From: Clostridia bacterium
GTDB lineage: Bacteria > Bacillota > Clostridia > Oscillospirales > CAG-272
Reading direction: 5' to 3'
DNA length: 13,429 nucleotides
Assembly (NCBI GenBank): GCA_017407375.1
Contig: JAFQWT010000002.1
Location: 1-13,429 of the forward strand
Both the position numbers and the translations under genes were made by a program. Shown in pieces: positions 11,915 through 13,429 of the stretch. The notes beneath the pieces were generated by a model, which saw only the letters and a list, made by a program, of their open reading frames with translations, did no database searches and was not told the origin of the DNA. The stretch's first letter is position 1; each line of letters begins with the position of its first letter.

Positions 11915-13123
11915 ATGATAGAGATCATAGGAAATTTTAACACCGCAAGGTGCTTCGCCTCCACCCTTGAGGACAAGGCGCGTGAGCAGATCCGGCAGGT
12001 GTGCGATACCGAGGCGTTTTCTTCCTCAAAGATCAGGATCATGCCTGACGTTCACGCGGGCAAGGGATGCACCATCGGCACAACGATGACCGTGACCGAC
12101 AAGATCGTTCCCTCCATGGTCGGCGTGGACATCGGCTGCGGAATGCACACCGTGTACCTCGGCAACATCGATGTCGATTTTGAGAAGGTGGATGAGGCAG
12201 CCCATTTCATTCCCAGCGGAAGAAACGTTTGGGAGGGCAGACAGGAGAGATTCGATCTCACCGAGCTCCGCTGCTATCGCAACCTCCAGCATGCTCCCCG
12301 CCTTGAGCGTTCTCTCGGAACGCTTGGCGGCGGCAACCACTTTATCGAGATCGACGTGGACGAGAATGGCGGCAAGTACCTTGTCATTCACTCGGGCTCG
12401 CGTAATCTCGGCACGCAGGTGGCGGAGTATTACCAGCAGCTCGCGGTTGACCTGAGCGCAGGCAAGGAGGATTATTTCCGGCGCCGCGAGGAGATCATCC
12501 GCACCTACAAGGAGCAGGGCAGACGGGCCGAGATCCAGACAACGATCAAGGCACTGGAGAAGGAGTACAACGAAAAGCAGCCGAAGCTTCCTCGTGACCT
12601 TTGCTTCCTTTACGGCTCCTTTATGGCAGACTACCTCCATGACGTGGATATTTGCCAGAGGTTTGCGGCGAGAAGCCGCGCAAAGATGGCAGAGATCCTT
12701 CTGGAGCGCCTCGGTTGGTCCGCCGGCGAGACCTTCGTGACCATTCACAACTACATAGACGTGACTGAGATGATACTCCGTAAGGGTGCCGTCTCCGCGA
12801 AGGCGGGCGAAAAGCTGCTCATCCCCATCAACATGCGTGACGGCTCGCTCATCTGTGTCGGCCGTGGCAACGAGGACTGGAACTGCTCCGCGCCTCACGG
12901 TGCAGGGCGCCTGATGTCCCGTTCCGCCGCCTTTGAGCGCCTCACCATGGCAGAGTATGAGCAGGAGATGAGGGGCATTTACTCGACCTGCGTCGTTCCC
13001 GATACCCTGGACGAGTCGCCCATGGCGTATAAGAGCATGGACGAGATCGTTGAGAATATCAAGCCGACAGCCGAGATCGTTTGCAGGATCACGCCGATCT
13101 ACAACTTCAAGGCGGCGGAGTAA
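11915..13123 (+). CDS. rtcB: RtcB RNA 3'-phosphate/5'-hydroxyl ligase
   Basis: 402 residues. RtcB joins 2',3'-cyclic or 3'-phosphate ends to 5'-OH ends using GTP and Mn2+, repairing tRNAs cut by nucleases. The active site is complete: D72 and C75 in GVDIGCGMH, H142 in GGGNHFIEID, H159 in HSGSRNLG, H278 in HNYI as metal ligands, and H328 in SAPHGAGR as the residue that carries GMP. The N-terminal PDVHAGKGCTIG (44-55) is also typical. The protein is shorter than the about 480-residue archaeal and E. coli forms, as expected of the compact bacterial subgroup. AAAGGA lies 7 bases before ATG 11915; the longer open frame upstream runs inside the DUF2828 gene and is rejected. It is the last gene of the probable array-DUF2828-rtcB unit and is followed by a terminator. 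Confidence 0.96.
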   Translation: MIEIIGNFNTARCFASTLEDKAREQIRQVCDTEAFSSSKIRIMPDVHAGKGCTIGTTMTVTDKIVPSMVGVDIGCGMHTVYLGNIDVDFEKVDEAAHFIPSGRNVWEGRQERFDLTELRCYRNLQHAPRLERSLGTLGGGNHFIEIDVDENGGKYLVIHSGSRNLGTQVAEYYQQLAVDLSAGKEDYFRRREEIIRTYKEQGRRAEIQTTIKALEKEYNEKQPKLPRDLCFLYGSFMADYLHDVDICQRFAARSRAKMAEILLERLGWSAGETFVTIHNYIDVTEMILRKGAVSAKAGEKLLIPINMRDGSLICVGRGNEDWNCSAPHGAGRLMSRSAAFERLTMAEYEQEMRGIYSTCVVPDTLDESPMAYKSMDEIVENIKPTAEIVCRITPIYNFKAAE

Positions 13124-13141
13124 CGCATATAACACAACGGA

Positions 13142-13172
13142 GGGTGGCCCCCACGAGCCACCCTTTTCTTTT
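13142..13172 (+). terminator. Intrinsic terminator after rtcB
   Basis: GGGTGGC (13142-13148) / GCCACCC (13157-13163) with an 8-base loop, followed by TTTTCTTTT. It lies 18 bases after the stop. Confidence 0.9.
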
Positions 13173-13210
13173 GTCGGTTTTGGCATACGCCGCGCGCTTT
13201 GCCCTCTCGG

Positions 13211-13243
13211 GCGGTGGGCAAAACCCCACCGCTTTCTGTTCCC
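13211..13243 (+). repeat. 33-bp direct repeat, terminator-like (copy 2)
   Basis: Identical over 33 bases to 6705-6737. The stem GCGGTGGG (13211-13218) / CCCACCGC (13225-13232) has a 6-base loop and is followed by TTTCTGTT. It serves as a second terminator behind rtcB. Upstream, 13194-13210 repeats 17 bases found at 6570-6586. Confidence 0.85.
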
Positions 13244-13248
13244 CCCGC

Positions 13249-13288
13249 CATAAAAAACCAAAGAGCACCCCTTGGGTGCTCTTTGGTT
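13249..13288 (-). terminator. Intrinsic terminator of tRNA-Ser
   Basis: Perfect 15-bp inverted repeat (13256-13270 with 13274-13288) around a 3-base loop, followed on the minus strand by TTTTTT (total T/A run through 13252). It starts immediately at the CCA end of the tRNA. The arms share the final A of CCA. Confidence 0.93.
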
Positions 13289-13376
13289 GGCGGAGAGAGT
13301 GGGATTCGAACCCACGGTCCCTTACGGGATCACTGGTTTTCAAGACCAGCTCCTTAAACCGCTCGGACATCTCTCC
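13288..13376 (-). tRNA. tRNA-Ser (anticodon UGA), CCA encoded
   Basis: An 89-nt class II tRNA read on the minus strand. Acceptor GGAGAGA/TCTCTCC with G73 and encoded CCA (13290-13288); anticodon arm CTGGT/ACCAG with loop CTTGAAA, giving TGA; a long variable arm GATCCC-GTAA-GGGACC; and T-arm GTGGG-TTCGAAT-CCCAC. It points towards the rtcB operon and is stopped by its own terminator. Confidence 0.96.
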
Positions 13377-13429
13377 ATATTAAGCTTTCGAGTAGCGGAT
13401 TTGATACACCTCGGGGGCAGGACCCCGAC

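Overview
The window looks like part of a chromosome from a GC-rich Clostridia-type Firmicute, probably a gut Oscillospirales or Christensenellales-like lineage. The grounds are AGGAGG-type ribosome sites, sigma-A promoters, a TTG start, an MBG/beta-helix surface protein and paired WYL regulators. No rRNA or marker gene fixes the taxon.

Left part (1-6740, very GC-rich). Three genes lie on the minus strand: a DMT/EamA-type permease cut by the window edge (1-544), a HAD phosphatase (619-1290) and a YwaF/TMEM164-like membrane protein (1403-2251). The last two are read from a consensus promoter at 2272-2300. Divergently, a TetR regulator (2432-3142) with a candidate operator over its own -10 is followed by a 1,169-residue secreted beta-helix/MBG protein (3178-6687). 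A one-base frameshift at about 6585 destroys that protein's C-terminal membrane anchor.

Right part (6770-13250, visibly less GC-rich). This is an RNA-repair locus. A strong extended -10 promoter drives two overlapping WYL-domain regulators (6961-8220, 8217-9128), closed by a terminator. About 1.15 kb without protein genes follows (9188-10330). It holds eight tandem non-coding RNA units, each closed by a 7-9 bp stem whose sequence changes with full compensation, always beginning AAG and ending CTT-G, with a CAGC motif exactly ten bases after the stem start (TAGC in one unit). The interiors differ. Three units (U2, U5, U8) fold as tRNA-like cloverleaves with different anticodon-like loops, and others are simple hairpins. 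A free-standing truncated tRNA-like element and a genuine tRNA-Phe(GAA) sit among them. Next come a DUF2828/TROVE-like (Ro60-like) HEAT + vWA protein (10369-11862) and an RtcB RNA ligase (11915-13123).

The arrangement Ro60-like protein + Y-RNA-like tRNA mimics + RtcB parallels the Salmonella rsr-yrlBA-rtcBA repair operon. It differs in having eight diversified RNAs and, in place of the CARF regulator RtcR, two WYL proteins. The working model, which is inference, is that RNA damage sensed by the WYL proteins induces the locus, the Ro60-like protein binds the common stems of the array RNAs, and RtcB reseals broken tRNAs. The cassette is bracketed by two identical 33-bp terminator-type direct repeats (6705-6737, 13211-13243) and ends beside a tRNA-Ser(UGA) on the minus strand.
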